64,000 nt of DNA, from assembly GCA_025359905.1 (NCBI GenBank), contig JANYDF010000029.1, forward strand, positions 1-64,000. Direction: 5' to 3'. The DNA is from Rhodospirillales bacterium. GTDB taxonomy: Bacteria; Pseudomonadota; Alphaproteobacteria; Acetobacterales; Acetobacteraceae. The translations under genes and the position numbers were made by a program. The notes below the pieces were generated by a model that had not been told where the DNA came from, ran no database searches, and saw only the letters and a program-made list of their open reading frames with translations. This document shows, in pieces, positions 37,453 through 46,373 of this stretch. How positions within the stretch are numbered: the first letter of the stretch is position 1; each line of letters starts with the position of its first letter.

Positions 37453-38690
37453 GAAGCGCCGCTGCTGCCGCGCCGGCTGGCGGTTTCCGGCGCTTTCGGG
37501 TCACGCGGCTTGGCCCCCGGCGCATCCGGCGCGGACCCTGCGGGTTGCACCAGCGTGACTTTCATCTTGTCGCTCAGGCGCGCCGCGCCATCGACCACCA
37601 CTTTCTCGCCCGGCTGCACGCCGCTGGCGATCACGCTGGTGCGCATCGTCTCGTAAGCGACATTCACCATCCGCCGCGACGCGAGCATGTCGTCGCCGAC
37701 CACATAGACGTAACTGCCCTGCGGCCCGCGCTGCACCGCGACCGGCGGCACCGTGATGGCGTCCTTACGGGTATCGACGCGCAACCGCACGGTGACGAAC
37801 GCGCCCGGCCATAGTTTCAGCCCGGCATTGGGAAAAGTGGCTTTCAGCTTGATCGTGCCGGTGGTGGGATCGACCTGATTGTCCAGCACCGACAATGTGC
37901 CGGTATCGATGGGCGCAGCCGCCCCGGCCGGATTCTCGGTGCCGCCCTGCGGCAGCGCCAGCACTTCTGGCGTGCCGCGCGCTTGCGCTGCCGCGACGTC
38001 GGCCAATTGCTGCTGCGGCAGGGTGAAAACCACCGAAATCGGCTGCAACGTGGTGATGACGACAATGCCGTTGGGGTCGCTGGCGTGCACCAGATTGCCC
38101 TGATCGACCTGCCGCATGCCGGTGCGGCCATCCATCGGCGCGGTGATGGTGGTGTAGCTGAGTTGTGCCTTCGCGGTATCGACCTGCGCCTGATCCTGCG
38201 CCACCTGCGCTTCAAGCTGTGCCACCAAGGATTTCTGCGTGTCGGCCTGCTGCGCCGATGTGTAAGCGGTCGCCGCCAACTTGGTGTAGCGCGCCAGATC
38301 GACCCGCGCATTGGCCAGATTGGCCTGATCCTGCGCCTTTTTCGCCGCCGCCTGATCCAGGGCCGCCTGATAGGTGCGCGGATCGATGCGCGCCAGCACG
38401 TCGCCCGCGCGAACGTCCTGGCCCTCGTGGAACCGTACTTCGACCAGATTGCCGTCGGCTTGCGGCTTGACCGTCACGGTGGCGCTGGCTTGCACGGTGC
38501 CCAGCCCGTCGAGCCACACCGGCACATCGCGGCGTTGCGCTGCCGCGACCACGACAGGAATGGTGTCCGGCCGCCCGCCGCGTCCACCGGACGCCGCTGC
38601 CGTGTCGGCCGGTTTGCGGATGGCGAACCACCACCAGCCGCCGCCGCCAGCCAGGGCCAGGACAAGTATTGCGATCAGCAGGCGGCGCAT
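37449..38690 (-). CDS. RND periplasmic adaptor (MdtA-like membrane fusion protein)
   Basis: 413 residues. An N-terminal membrane anchor (LLIAILVLALAGGGGWWWFA) is followed by the lipoyl half-motif VRFHEGQDVRAGDVLARID, a short alpha-hairpin with many Ala/Gln, then the second lipoyl half and a beta-barrel (AKLSYTTITAPMDGRTG-like segment). The C-terminal tail is Pro/Ala-rich. It bridges the permeases to the outer-membrane channel in the periplasm. The start ATG is 25 bases after the outer-membrane factor gene and its stop overlaps the first permease gene. Confidence 0.93.
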   Translation of the reverse strand: MRRLLIAILVLALAGGGGWWWFAIRKPADTAAASGGRGGRPDTIPVVVAAAQRRDVPVWLDGLGTVQASATVTVKPQADGNLVEVRFHEGQDVRAGDVLARIDPRTYQAALDQAAAKKAQDQANLANARVDLARYTKLAATAYTSAQQADTQKSLVAQLEAQVAQDQAQVDTAKAQLSYTTITAPMDGRTGMRQVDQGNLVHASDPNGIVVITTLQPISVVFTLPQQQLADVAAAQARGTPEVLALPQGGTENPAGAAAPIDTGTLSVLDNQVDPTTGTIKLKATFPNAGLKLWPGAFVTVRLRVDTRKDAITVPPVAVQRGPQGSYVYVVGDDMLASRRMVNVAYETMRTSVIASGVQPGEKVVVDGAARLSDKMKVTLVQPAGSAPDAPGAKPRDPKAPETASRRGSSGAS

Positions 38691-38715
38691 CGGCAGGTTC
38701 CGGAAAACGGTTCAG

Positions 38716-40221
38716 TCACAGCACGCCATTGAAAATAGGCGTCTCGGGGGCCAGCACATCTCCCTGCGTCCATCCACCGCCGAGCGCCTTGTACAGCGTC
38801 ACCTCGGCCTGAAAGCGGGCGAGGCGGGCTTGCGCGAGCAGGTCGAGATCGTTGAACAGCGCGGTTTGGGTTTGCAGCGCGGTCACGATGTCCAGCGTGC
38901 CGGCGAGCACCTGGGCGCGGGCGATATCGGCCGCGCGCTGGGCGGTGTTCACCGCTTCCTGCTCCAGCCGCTCCTGCTCGGTGGTTTCGCGCAACTGGGT
39001 CAGCCCGGTCTCGACATCGGCGAACGCCTGCACCACCGCCTTGCGGTAGTTCGCCAGCAATTCGTCGTTGCGCGCCTGAGTTTGCGCCAACTGGGCGGAC
39101 AAGCGGCCATTGTCGAAGATGACCTGCGAGGCGCTGGCGGCGGCATTGAGCAGCAACGAGCCAGGCGAGATCAGACTGGTCAGCGCCGCACTTTGCCAGC
39201 CGGCCGAGCCGGTTAGCGTGATAGCGGGGAAAAACGCGGCGCGGGCGGCGCGGATATTGGCGTTCTGCGCCTGCAAATTCGCCTCCGCTGCCGCCACATC
39301 CGGCCGCCGCACCAGCAGCGCAGAGGGCAGGCCGGGCGCCACTGGCGGCAAGGTCAGCGCCGCCAGTGTGCCACTCGGCGCGTCGATCTGTTCGGGCAGA
39401 CGGCCCACCAGCACCGCCAGCGCCGCAACCTGCCCGTCGCGTTGCAGCCGCAGGTTTGGCACTTGGGCGCGGATGCCCGCCACCAGGGTTTCCTGCTGCG
39501 AGACATCCAGCAGCGAGGCGGTGCCCGCATCCTGCCGCGCGCGGATCGCCGCCAGAATCTCCTCGGCATCGCGCAGATTGCGTCCCGCCACCGCGAGCCG
39601 GTCCTGGAACGCCAGCGCGTTGAACCAGGCGCTGGCCACACTGGTCAGCACGCTGAGACGGACCGTTTCCTGATCGTAGCGGCTGAATAGCGCCGCCGCC
39701 GCCGCTGCATCGCGCGCGGCGCCGACCGCACCCCATAGATCGAGTTCGTAACTTAAATTGGGGCCAAAACTGTAGCTGCGGCTTTCGGCGATGCGGCGGC
39801 CGCCGCTGAAACTGACGCTGCTGCCACGATTCCAGCTATGGCTGGCCGACCCGGTGACTTCCGGCAGCAACGCGCCGCCCGCCGCGCGCAACTGAGCGTC
39901 CGCTTGCTGCATCCGCGCGACGGCGGCGCGAATGTCGAAGCTGCCACGCTCGGCATCCGCCATCAGCCCATCGAGTTCGGCCGAGCCGAAGCCCTTCCAC
40001 CACGCCGCCGGCACCGCCCCCGCCGCCGCCGCCGGGGCACGATAGGCGGCTGGAATGCCTGGCGCTGGCGCGGCGTACCGCAGCCCGGCTTGACAGCCGC
40101 AGGCGACCAAGGCGAACGCTACCCAGCCCAAGCGCCACCGCCGCCCCGATGTTGCGCGCAGTTTCGTGAGGGGCCCCGCCCGGCGGCCGGACGGAGGTAG
40201 CGCTGCAACGGTTTGATACAT
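38716..40221 (-). CDS. Outer-membrane efflux lipoprotein, NodT/OprM type
   Basis: 501 residues from ATG 40221 (MYQTVAALPPSG); ATG 40272 would add 17 residues. The hydrophobic WVAFALVACGCQAG has a lipobox (LVAC), so the mature protein is probably lipid-anchored. Two OEP repeats follow: SFDIRAAVARMQQADAQLRAAGG with VTGSASHSW, and later LLVRRPDVAAAEANLQAQNA, the diagnostic NodT/OprM segment. It forms the trimeric channel through the outer membrane and is the first gene of the four-gene efflux operon. Confidence 0.92.
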   Translation of the reverse strand: MYQTVAALPPSGRRAGPLTKLRATSGRRWRLGWVAFALVACGCQAGLRYAAPAPGIPAAYRAPAAAAGAVPAAWWKGFGSAELDGLMADAERGSFDIRAAVARMQQADAQLRAAGGALLPEVTGSASHSWNRGSSVSFSGGRRIAESRSYSFGPNLSYELDLWGAVGAARDAAAAAALFSRYDQETVRLSVLTSVASAWFNALAFQDRLAVAGRNLRDAEEILAAIRARQDAGTASLLDVSQQETLVAGIRAQVPNLRLQRDGQVAALAVLVGRLPEQIDAPSGTLAALTLPPVAPGLPSALLVRRPDVAAAEANLQAQNANIRAARAAFFPAITLTGSAGWQSAALTSLISPGSLLLNAAASASQVIFDNGRLSAQLAQTQARNDELLANYRKAVVQAFADVETGLTQLRETTEQERLEQEAVNTAQRAADIARAQVLAGTLDIVTALQTQTALFNDLDLLAQARLARFQAEVTLYKALGGGWTQGDVLAPETPIFNGVL

Positions 40222-40339
40222 CTGACTCGTGGCTATAGCCGTACCGTCCGTACATGGGGATGGCGCAAACATTGCGCGCCCGCTTGATGCCGGAATTCAC
40301 GGCAGGGCGCCCGGGCGAAACATGCTTGTGCGGCAGCGC

Positions 40340-40353
40340 TGATATGCATATCA
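40340..40353. promoter_or_regulatory. 14-bp perfect palindrome between divergent operons
   Basis: TGATATGCATATCA is a perfect 14-bp palindrome centred 40 bases before the livG start and about 125 bases before the efflux operon start. Its position between two divergent operons suits an operator or an overlapping promoter element. No regulator gene adjoins it, so the cognate protein is unknown. Confidence 0.4.
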
Positions 40354-40387
40354 AAAGGGTAAGCGATAAATCGGGGAGGCGTCCGGG

Positions 40388-41140
40388 GTGAACCGCCCTA
40401 TTCTGGAAACCAGCGGCCTCACGCGCGAATTTCGTGGCTTCGTCGCTGTCAATGGCGTCGACCTGAGCGTCCGCGCGGGCAGCATTCACGCGCTGATCGG
40501 CCCGAATGGCGCCGGAAAAACCACCTGTTTCAATCTGTTGACCAAGTTCCTGCAACCGACGCGCGGCACCATCCGCTTCAAGGGCCGCGACATCACCGGG
40601 TTGCGGCCCGCCGCCGTCGCTCGGCTTGGCTTGGTGCGCAGTTTTCAAATCTCGGCCGTGTTCCCGCATTTCACCGCGCTGCACAACGTGCGCGTGGCGT
40701 TGCAACGCGGCCGGGGCGGCAGCTTCGATTTCTGGCGCGGCGATGCGGTGCTGAACCGCTACAATGGCCGGGCCCAGGAATTGCTGAACGATGTCGGGCT
40801 GTCCGACTTCGCCGAGGTGCAGGCCGGGCAATTGTCGTACGGCCGCAAGCGCGCGCTGGAAATCGCCACCACGCTGGCGCTCGACCCGGAAATGCTGCTG
40901 CTCGACGAACCGACCGCCGGGATGACGCATGGCGACGTGGACCGGGTGGTGGCGCTGATCCAACGCATCCGGGCCGGACGAACCATTCTGATGGTGGAAC
41001 ACAACCTGTCGGTGGTGGAGGGGCTGTGCGACACCATCACCGTGCTGACGCGCGGCAAAGTCTTGGCCGAGGGCGGCTATGCCGAGGTGTCGCGCAACCC
41101 GGACGTGGTGGCGGCCTATCTGGGCAGCGAACATGTCTAG
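40388..41140 (+). CDS. livG: Branched-chain amino acid-type ABC ATPase LivG (system 1)
   Basis: 250 residues from GTG 40388, with GGGGAGG upstream. Walker A is GPNGAGKTT, the LivG-type signature is LSYGRKRALEIA, Walker B is MLLLDEPTAGM and the switch region VEHNLSVVEGLCD. It powers an inner-membrane importer of the hydrophobic amino acid/amide (HAAT) family. It is the first gene of a six-gene operon (livG, livF, two binding proteins, livH, livM) and overlaps livF by eight bases. Confidence 0.93.
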   Translation: MNRPILETSGLTREFRGFVAVNGVDLSVRAGSIHALIGPNGAGKTTCFNLLTKFLQPTRGTIRFKGRDITGLRPAAVARLGLVRSFQISAVFPHFTALHNVRVALQRGRGGSFDFWRGDAVLNRYNGRAQELLNDVGLSDFAEVQAGQLSYGRKRALEIATTLALDPEMLLLDEPTAGMTHGDVDRVVALIQRIRAGRTILMVEHNLSVVEGLCDTITVLTRGKVLAEGGYAEVSRNPDVVAAYLGSEHV

Positions 41141-41840
41141 CGCGCCGATGCTGCACGTTGCTGGGCTGAATGCCTGGTATGGCGAAAGCCACATCCTGCA
41201 GGGGGTGGAGTTCACCGTGGCGGAAGGCGAGGTGGTGACATTGCTTGGCCGCAACGGAGCGGGCAAGTCCACCACGCTGAAATCCATCATGGGGTTGGTC
41301 GCCAGCCGCTCCGGCAGCGCCAAGTTTCGCGGCGTCGAGACCGTCGGCATGCGCTCGGACCGGATCGCCCGCGCCGGGGTAGCGCTGTGCCCGGAGGAGC
41401 GTGGCATTTTCGCCGGGCTGAATGTCACCGAAAACCTGCTGCTGCCGCCGGTGGTCGCACCCGGCGGCCTCGATTTGGACACATTGTACACGCTGTTCCC
41501 GAATTTGAAGGAGCGTGCGCGCAGCCAAGGCACAAGGCTGTCCGGCGGTGAGCAGCAAATGCTGGCCATCGCCCGCATTTTACGCACTGGCGCGCGCCTG
41601 TTGATGCTGGATGAACCCACCGAGGGTCTGGCCCCGGTGATCGTGCAGCAGATCGGCCGCACGATCCGAGAGATCAAGCAGCGCGGTTTCACCGTGCTGC
41701 TCGTGGAGCAGAATTTCCGCTTCGCCGCGACCGTCGCCGACCGCCATTACGTTATGGAGCATGGCCGGGTGATCGACATGATTCCCAATGCCGAACTCGC
41801 GTCTTCCATGGACAAGCTGCACGACTATCTGGGCGTTTGA
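41133..41840 (+). CDS. livF: Branched-chain amino acid-type ABC ATPase LivF (system 1)
   Basis: 235 residues from ATG 41133, inside the last codons of livG. Walker A is GRNGAGKST, the signature RLSGGEQQMLAIAR is canonical, and Walker B is LLMLDEPTEGLAP, typical of LivF. The two ATPases form a heterodimer under LivH/LivM. The next gene starts 29 bases beyond its stop. Confidence 0.93.
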   Translation: MSSAPMLHVAGLNAWYGESHILQGVEFTVAEGEVVTLLGRNGAGKSTTLKSIMGLVASRSGSAKFRGVETVGMRSDRIARAGVALCPEERGIFAGLNVTENLLLPPVVAPGGLDLDTLYTLFPNLKERARSQGTRLSGGEQQMLAIARILRTGARLLMLDEPTEGLAPVIVQQIGRTIREIKQRGFTVLLVEQNFRFAATVADRHYVMEHGRVIDMIPNAELASSMDKLHDYLGV

Positions 41841-41869
41841 TCCGCCAACTCAGCCACAAGGCAACTCCA

Positions 41870-43099
41870 ATGCGCTTCACTCGCCGCGACCTGATGGGCA
41901 CCGCCGCCGCCGCGCTCGCTGCCACAGCACTGCCGCTCGGCCGCGCCCGGGCGCAGACGCCAACCTTGAAGATCGGCGTGCTGACCGATCTGTCCGGGCC
42001 ATACAAGGATCTCGGCGGCCCGGTCTCGACTGCCTGCGCGCAACTGGCGGCGGCCGATTTCGGCGTCGCAGGCAAGGGGTTCAATGTCGAGATCGTGCAG
42101 GCCGACCATCAGAACAAGCCCGACGTCGGCGCCGAAGTGGCGCGCAAATGGTTCGACCAGGACGGTGTCGATGTGGTGATGGACGTGCCGAACTCCGGCG
42201 TGTCGCTGGCCATCGCTGGCATTGCCAAGGAAAAGAACAAGATCTTTCTCGCCGACGGTCCGGCCACCTCGAACCTCACCGGGGCGAAGTGCAACGCCAA
42301 CACCATTCACTGGGTCTACGACACTTGGATGCTGGCGCATTCCACCGGCGGCGCGCTGGTGAAATCCGGCGGCGATAGCTGGTACTTCATCACCGCCGAT
42401 TACGAATTCGGCAAGGCGCTGCAGCGCGACACCACCGGCTTCGTCACCGCCGCCGGCGGCAAGGTGGTGGGCGCGTCGCAATACCCGTTCCCCGGCACCA
42501 CGGATTTCTCCAGCTATCTGCTGCAAGCACAGGCGAGCGGGGCGAAAGTGGTCGGGCTGGCCAATGCCGGGCTGGACACCATCAACAGCATCAAGCAGGC
42601 CAAGGAATTCGGCATTACGCAAACGCTCGCGGGCCTGCTGGTGTTCATCGCCGACGTGCACGCGCTCGGGCTGGAAACGGCGGGCGGGCTGGTGATTTCC
42701 GAGACGTTCTACTGGGACCTGAACGAGCGCACCCGTGCGTTCTCCGATCGGTTGTGGGCGAAGGTGCCGAACAAGCGGGCCACAATGGACCAAGCGGGCG
42801 TGTATGCCAGCACGCTGCATTATCTGAAGGCCGCCGCCGATCTGGGCATCGACAAGGCTAAGGCCAGCGGGGCGGACGTGGTGGCGCGGATGAAGGCGAT
42901 GCCAACCGACGACGACGCATTCGGCAAGGGCATTATTCGTGAGGATGGCCGCAAAATCCACCCTTGCTATTTGTTCCAGGTCAAGAAGCCGTCCGAGAGC
43001 AAGGGGCCGTGGGACTATTACAACCTGCTCGCCACGGTGCCTGCGGAAGAAGCCTTCCGCCCGTTGAAGGACGGCGGCTGCCCGTTGGTGAAGGCCTAG
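41870..43099 (+). CDS. ABC substrate-binding protein, HAAT family, Tat-exported (first of two)
   Basis: 409 residues from ATG 41870. The twin-arginine leader FTRRDLMG with an Ala-rich core ending ARAQ predicts folded export by Tat to the periplasm. The Leu/Ile/Val-binding-type fold is shown by LKIGVLTDLSGPYKDLGGP, QADHQNKPDVGAEVARKWF and ADYEFGKALQ. The pocket subgroup resembles binders of amides, urea-like compounds or aromatic acids more than LivK itself; the ligand is unproved. It is followed after 92 bases by a close paralogue. Confidence 0.9.
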   Translation: MRFTRRDLMGTAAAALAATALPLGRARAQTPTLKIGVLTDLSGPYKDLGGPVSTACAQLAAADFGVAGKGFNVEIVQADHQNKPDVGAEVARKWFDQDGVDVVMDVPNSGVSLAIAGIAKEKNKIFLADGPATSNLTGAKCNANTIHWVYDTWMLAHSTGGALVKSGGDSWYFITADYEFGKALQRDTTGFVTAAGGKVVGASQYPFPGTTDFSSYLLQAQASGAKVVGLANAGLDTINSIKQAKEFGITQTLAGLLVFIADVHALGLETAGGLVISETFYWDLNERTRAFSDRLWAKVPNKRATMDQAGVYASTLHYLKAAADLGIDKAKASGADVVARMKAMPTDDDAFGKGIIREDGRKIHPCYLFQVKKPSESKGPWDYYNLLATVPAEEAFRPLKDGGCPLVKA

Positions 43100-43123
43100 T
43101 CCACTCCGTCAACGTTTTGTTCC

Positions 43124-43147
43124 CTCTCCGCCCTGACGGGCGGAGAG
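43124..43147 (+). other. Perfect 10-bp hairpin between the two binding-protein genes
   Basis: CTCTCCGCCC pairs with GGGCGGAGAG around a TGAC loop, 25 bases after the first binding-protein stop. No T-run follows, so it is more likely an mRNA-stabilising or partial-attenuation hairpin that raises the yield of the binding protein relative to the membrane subunits. Confidence 0.5.
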
Positions 43148-43191
43148 AGCGTAGAAGCCCCGCGCCACCGCTAGCCCGAAAGTGTAGAGCC

Positions 43192-44415
43192 ATGATGCAA
43201 CTTTCTCGCCGCACGCTTCTGGGCAGCGCTGCTGCCGCCGCCGCGCTGCCGATTGGCCGGGCCCGTGCGCAGGCGGGTAATACCATCAAGATTGGCGTGC
43301 TGAACGACCAGTCTGGGCCGTACCGCGACACCGGCGGGCTGTTCAGCTTCGCCGCCGCCAAGCTGGCGGTGAGCGAATTTGCCGCCCAGGGCTTCAATGT
43401 CGACGTCATCACCGCCGACCACCAGAACAAGCCGGATATCGGTGCGGGTCTTGCCCGGCAATGGTACGACCGCGACGGTGTCGACGTTATCCTTGACGTG
43501 CCGACTTCCTCGGTGGCGCTAGCGATTGCCGGCGTGGCGAAGGAGAAGGACAAGACTTATCTGAACATCGGCGCTGCGACGGCGGACCTGACCGGCAAGC
43601 AGTGCGCGCCATCGATTATTCATTGGTCGTACGACACCTACATGCTCGCCAAATCCACCGGCGGCGCCACGGTGCGCTCGGGCGGCGATTCCTGGTATTT
43701 CGTCACCGCCGACTACGCTTTCGGCCACCAGTTGCAGGACGCCACCACCCGGTTCGTGACGGCGGCGGGCGGTAAGGTGCTTGGTTCGTCGGCCTATCCG
43801 TTTCCGGGCACCAGCGATTTCTCCAGCTTCCTGCTGCAAGCGCAGGCGAGCGGGGCGAAAGTGCTCGGGCTGTGCAATGCCGGGGCCGACACGGTCAACA
43901 GCATCAAGCAGGCCAAGGAATTCGGCATCACCATGCGCCTTGCCGCGATGCTGATGTTCATCACCGACGTGCATGCGCTCGGCCTGGATGTCGCGGGCGG
44001 GCTGACGCTGACCGAGAGTTTCTATTGGGACATGAACGACCGCACCCGCGCCTTCGCCAAGCGCCTGCTGCCGCATATGCCGCAGCCGAAGATGCCGAAC
44101 ATGATCCACGCCGGATGCTATGCCGCCACGCTGCACTATTTGAAAGCGGTCACGCAGATTGGCGTGGCGGCGGCCAAGGCCAGCGGGACGGCGGCGGTGT
44201 CGCAGATGAAGAAAATGCCCACCGAGGACGACGCCTTCGGCAGCGGCAGTATTCGTGAGGACGGCATGGCGCTGTTCCCGAGCTATCTGTTCCAGGTGAA
44301 AACCCCAGCCGAGAGCAAGGGGCCTTGGGACTACTACAAGACTCTCTCAAGCTATCCGCCGGAGGAAGCGTGGCGCCCGCTGGCCGAGGGCGGTTGCGCG
44401 TTCGTGAAGAGCTAA
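43192..44415 (+). CDS. ABC substrate-binding protein, HAAT family, Tat-exported (second of two)
   Basis: 407 residues from ATG 43192 (or 43195). A twin-arginine leader (LSRRTLLGSAAAAAALPIG) is again present, with cleavage near ARAQ. It is a tandem paralogue of the preceding protein: NTIKIGVLNDQSGPYRDTGG, TADHQNKPDIGAG and ADYAFGHQLQ align throughout, as do the C-terminal SESKGPWDYY-type segments, but pocket-lining residues differ in places. Two receptors feeding one permease would widen the ligand range of the system. Confidence 0.9.
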   Translation: MMQLSRRTLLGSAAAAAALPIGRARAQAGNTIKIGVLNDQSGPYRDTGGLFSFAAAKLAVSEFAAQGFNVDVITADHQNKPDIGAGLARQWYDRDGVDVILDVPTSSVALAIAGVAKEKDKTYLNIGAATADLTGKQCAPSIIHWSYDTYMLAKSTGGATVRSGGDSWYFVTADYAFGHQLQDATTRFVTAAGGKVLGSSAYPFPGTSDFSSFLLQAQASGAKVLGLCNAGADTVNSIKQAKEFGITMRLAAMLMFITDVHALGLDVAGGLTLTESFYWDMNDRTRAFAKRLLPHMPQPKMPNMIHAGCYAATLHYLKAVTQIGVAAAKASGTAAVSQMKKMPTEDDAFGSGSIREDGMALFPSYLFQVKTPAESKGPWDYYKTLSSYPPEEAWRPLAEGGCAFVKS

Positions 44416-44458
44416 GCATGGCAATGCCGCCGAAGCCGCAAACGGCGCGCGTGCAACC

Positions 44459-44528
44459 GTCATCGCCGGGCTCGACCGGGCGATCCACGCACGCGGGCCC
44501 AGATCGCCGGGTCAAGCCCGGCGATGAC
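44459..44528. repeat. REP-like paired palindrome before livH
   Basis: Arms at 44459-44485 and 44502-44528 are inverted copies of 27 bases with two mismatches; each arm is also palindromic around CCGGG. It lies between the second binding protein and livH, inside an operon, like the element at 34272 but of a different sequence type. It could separate expression of abundant binding proteins from low-abundance permease subunits. Confidence 0.72.
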
Positions 44529-44542
44529 GAGGGATTGCAGCC

Positions 44543-45430
44543 ATGATCATGATATTCGGCAAGCCGCTGATGCTGCTGTATGGCCAACTCACGCTCGGCC
44601 TGATCAATGGGTCGTTCTATGCGCTGTTGTCGCTCGGCCTTGCGGTGATCTTCGGCTTGCTGAACATCATCAATTTTGCCCATGGCGCGCTGTTCATGCT
44701 CGGCGCGTTCGTCACCTGGGGTCTGCTGCAATATCTCGGCATCGGCTACTGGGCGGCACTGGTGATAGCGCCCTTGGTGCTGGGCGTATTCGGCGTGGTG
44801 CTGGAACGCTTTTTGATCCGCCGTCTGTATGGGCTGGACCATTTGTACGGCCTGCTGCTGACGTTCGGCTGCGCACTGGTGATCGAAGGGTTGATGCGCA
44901 ACAACTTCGGCAGTTCCGGCGTGCCGTACGCCATTCCGTCCGCGCTGCAAGGCCCGTTGAATTTGGGCTTCATGGTGCTGCCGCGCTACCGCGCGTGGGT
45001 GGTGCTGGCCGCCGCCGCCATGTGTCTGGTGACGTGGCTGCTCATCGAGCGAACCCGGCTTGGGGCAACGCTGCGCGCTGCAACCGAAAACGCGCCGCTG
45101 GTGCAGGCCTTCGGCGTCAACGTGCCGCGCCTGATCACGCTCACCTACGGTGCCGGTTGCGCGCTGGCGGCGTTTGCCGGGGTGCTGGCGGCGCCGATGA
45201 ACTCGGTCAATCCGAACATGGGCAGCAACCTGATTATCGTGGTGTTTGCGACGGTGGTGATCGGCGGCATGGGCTCGATCCTGGGGTCGATCATCACCGG
45301 CTTCGGGCTCGGCATCATCGAGGGCATCACCAAGGTGTACTACCCGGAAGGTTCGGCCACCGTGGTGTTCGTGGTGATGGTGATCGTATTGTTGCTGCGC
45401 CCGGCTGGCTTGTTCGGCAAGGCGGCCTGA
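44543..45430 (+). CDS. livH: Branched-chain amino acid-type ABC permease LivH (system 1)
   Basis: 295 residues with about eight hydrophobic helices. GLINGSFYALLSLGLAVIFG and LNIINFAHGALFMLGAF are the LivH N-terminal signature, and VVIGGMGSILGSIITGFGLG is the coupling-loop region that contacts the ATPases. It forms the membrane pore with LivM. It starts 14 bases after the REP-like element; the livM start follows one base after its stop. Confidence 0.93.
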   Translation: MIMIFGKPLMLLYGQLTLGLINGSFYALLSLGLAVIFGLLNIINFAHGALFMLGAFVTWGLLQYLGIGYWAALVIAPLVLGVFGVVLERFLIRRLYGLDHLYGLLLTFGCALVIEGLMRNNFGSSGVPYAIPSALQGPLNLGFMVLPRYRAWVVLAAAAMCLVTWLLIERTRLGATLRAATENAPLVQAFGVNVPRLITLTYGAGCALAAFAGVLAAPMNSVNPNMGSNLIIVVFATVVIGGMGSILGSIITGFGLGIIEGITKVYYPEGSATVVFVVMVIVLLLRPAGLFGKAA

Positions 45431-45431
45431 C

Positions 45432-46364
45432 ATGTTCGGATTTTCGCGTGCCCAGGCCATCGCCTTCGCCATCATGCTGGCCGCCATCGCAGCGGCGCCG
45501 TCGGTGCTGTACCCGGTGTTCCTGATGAAGGTGCTGTGCTTCGCGCTGTTCGCCTGCGCCTTCAATTTGCTGATCGGCTTTGCCGGTCTGCTGTCGCTGG
45601 GCCATGCCGCCTATTTCGGCATGGGTAGCTATGTCGCGGCGTATGCGGCGAAAACCTGGGGCGTATCGGCGGAAATTGCCATTCTGCTCGGCGGCTTGGT
45701 GGGCGCGGCGATTGGTTTGGTGTTCGGCTGGCTCGCCATCCGCCGCCAGGGCATCTACTTCGCCATGATCACGCTGGCGCTGTCGCAGATGATCTATTTC
45801 TTCTGCCTCGAAGCCGCCTTCACCGGCGGTGAGGACGGTATTCAGCAGGTGCCGCGCGCTGCATTGTTCGGCCTGATCGGCATGAAATCCGACATGGCGT
45901 TGTACTGGCTGATCGCGGGCGTGTTCGTGCTCGGCTTCCTGCTGATCCACCGCATCGTGCATTCCCCGTTCGGCCAAGTGCTGACCGCCATCCGCGAGAA
46001 CGAACCGCGCGCCATCTCGCTGGGTTACCGGGTGGACGACTACAAATTGCTCGCCTTCGTGCTTTCAACCTTCCTGTCTGGCATTGCCGGTGGCGCCAAG
46101 TCGCAGGTGTTCGGCATCGCCACGCTGACCGACGTGCATTGGTCGATGGGCGGCGAAGTGGTGCTGATGACGCTGCTCGGCGGCATCGGCACAATATTCG
46201 GACCCTTGGTGGGTGCCTTGGTGTTCGGCTCGCTGGAAACCTATCTGGCGCAGTTCGGCGACTGGGTGACGGTGACGCAGGGCGGGATCTTTATCCTGTG
46301 CGTGATCGCGTTCCGGCGTGGGATTGTCGGCGAGATCGGCAACCGATTGCGGCTGGTGTTGTAA
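45432..46364 (+). CDS. livM: Branched-chain amino acid-type ABC permease LivM (system 1)
   Basis: 310 residues, multi-spanning. FNLLIGFAGLLSLGHAAYFGMG is the classic LivM signature and EVVLMTLLGGIGTIFGPLVG the ATPase-coupling loop; LTAIRENEPRAISLGY lies in the cytoplasmic segment. It closes the six-gene importer operon and is convergent with the MFS gene, nine bases apart. Confidence 0.93.
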   Translation: MFGFSRAQAIAFAIMLAAIAAAPSVLYPVFLMKVLCFALFACAFNLLIGFAGLLSLGHAAYFGMGSYVAAYAAKTWGVSAEIAILLGGLVGAAIGLVFGWLAIRRQGIYFAMITLALSQMIYFFCLEAAFTGGEDGIQQVPRAALFGLIGMKSDMALYWLIAGVFVLGFLLIHRIVHSPFGQVLTAIRENEPRAISLGYRVDDYKLLAFVLSTFLSGIAGGAKSQVFGIATLTDVHWSMGGEVVLMTLLGGIGTIFGPLVGALVFGSLETYLAQFGDWVTVTQGGIFILCVIAFRRGIVGEIGNRLRLVL

Positions 46365-46373
46365 GCGCGGGCG

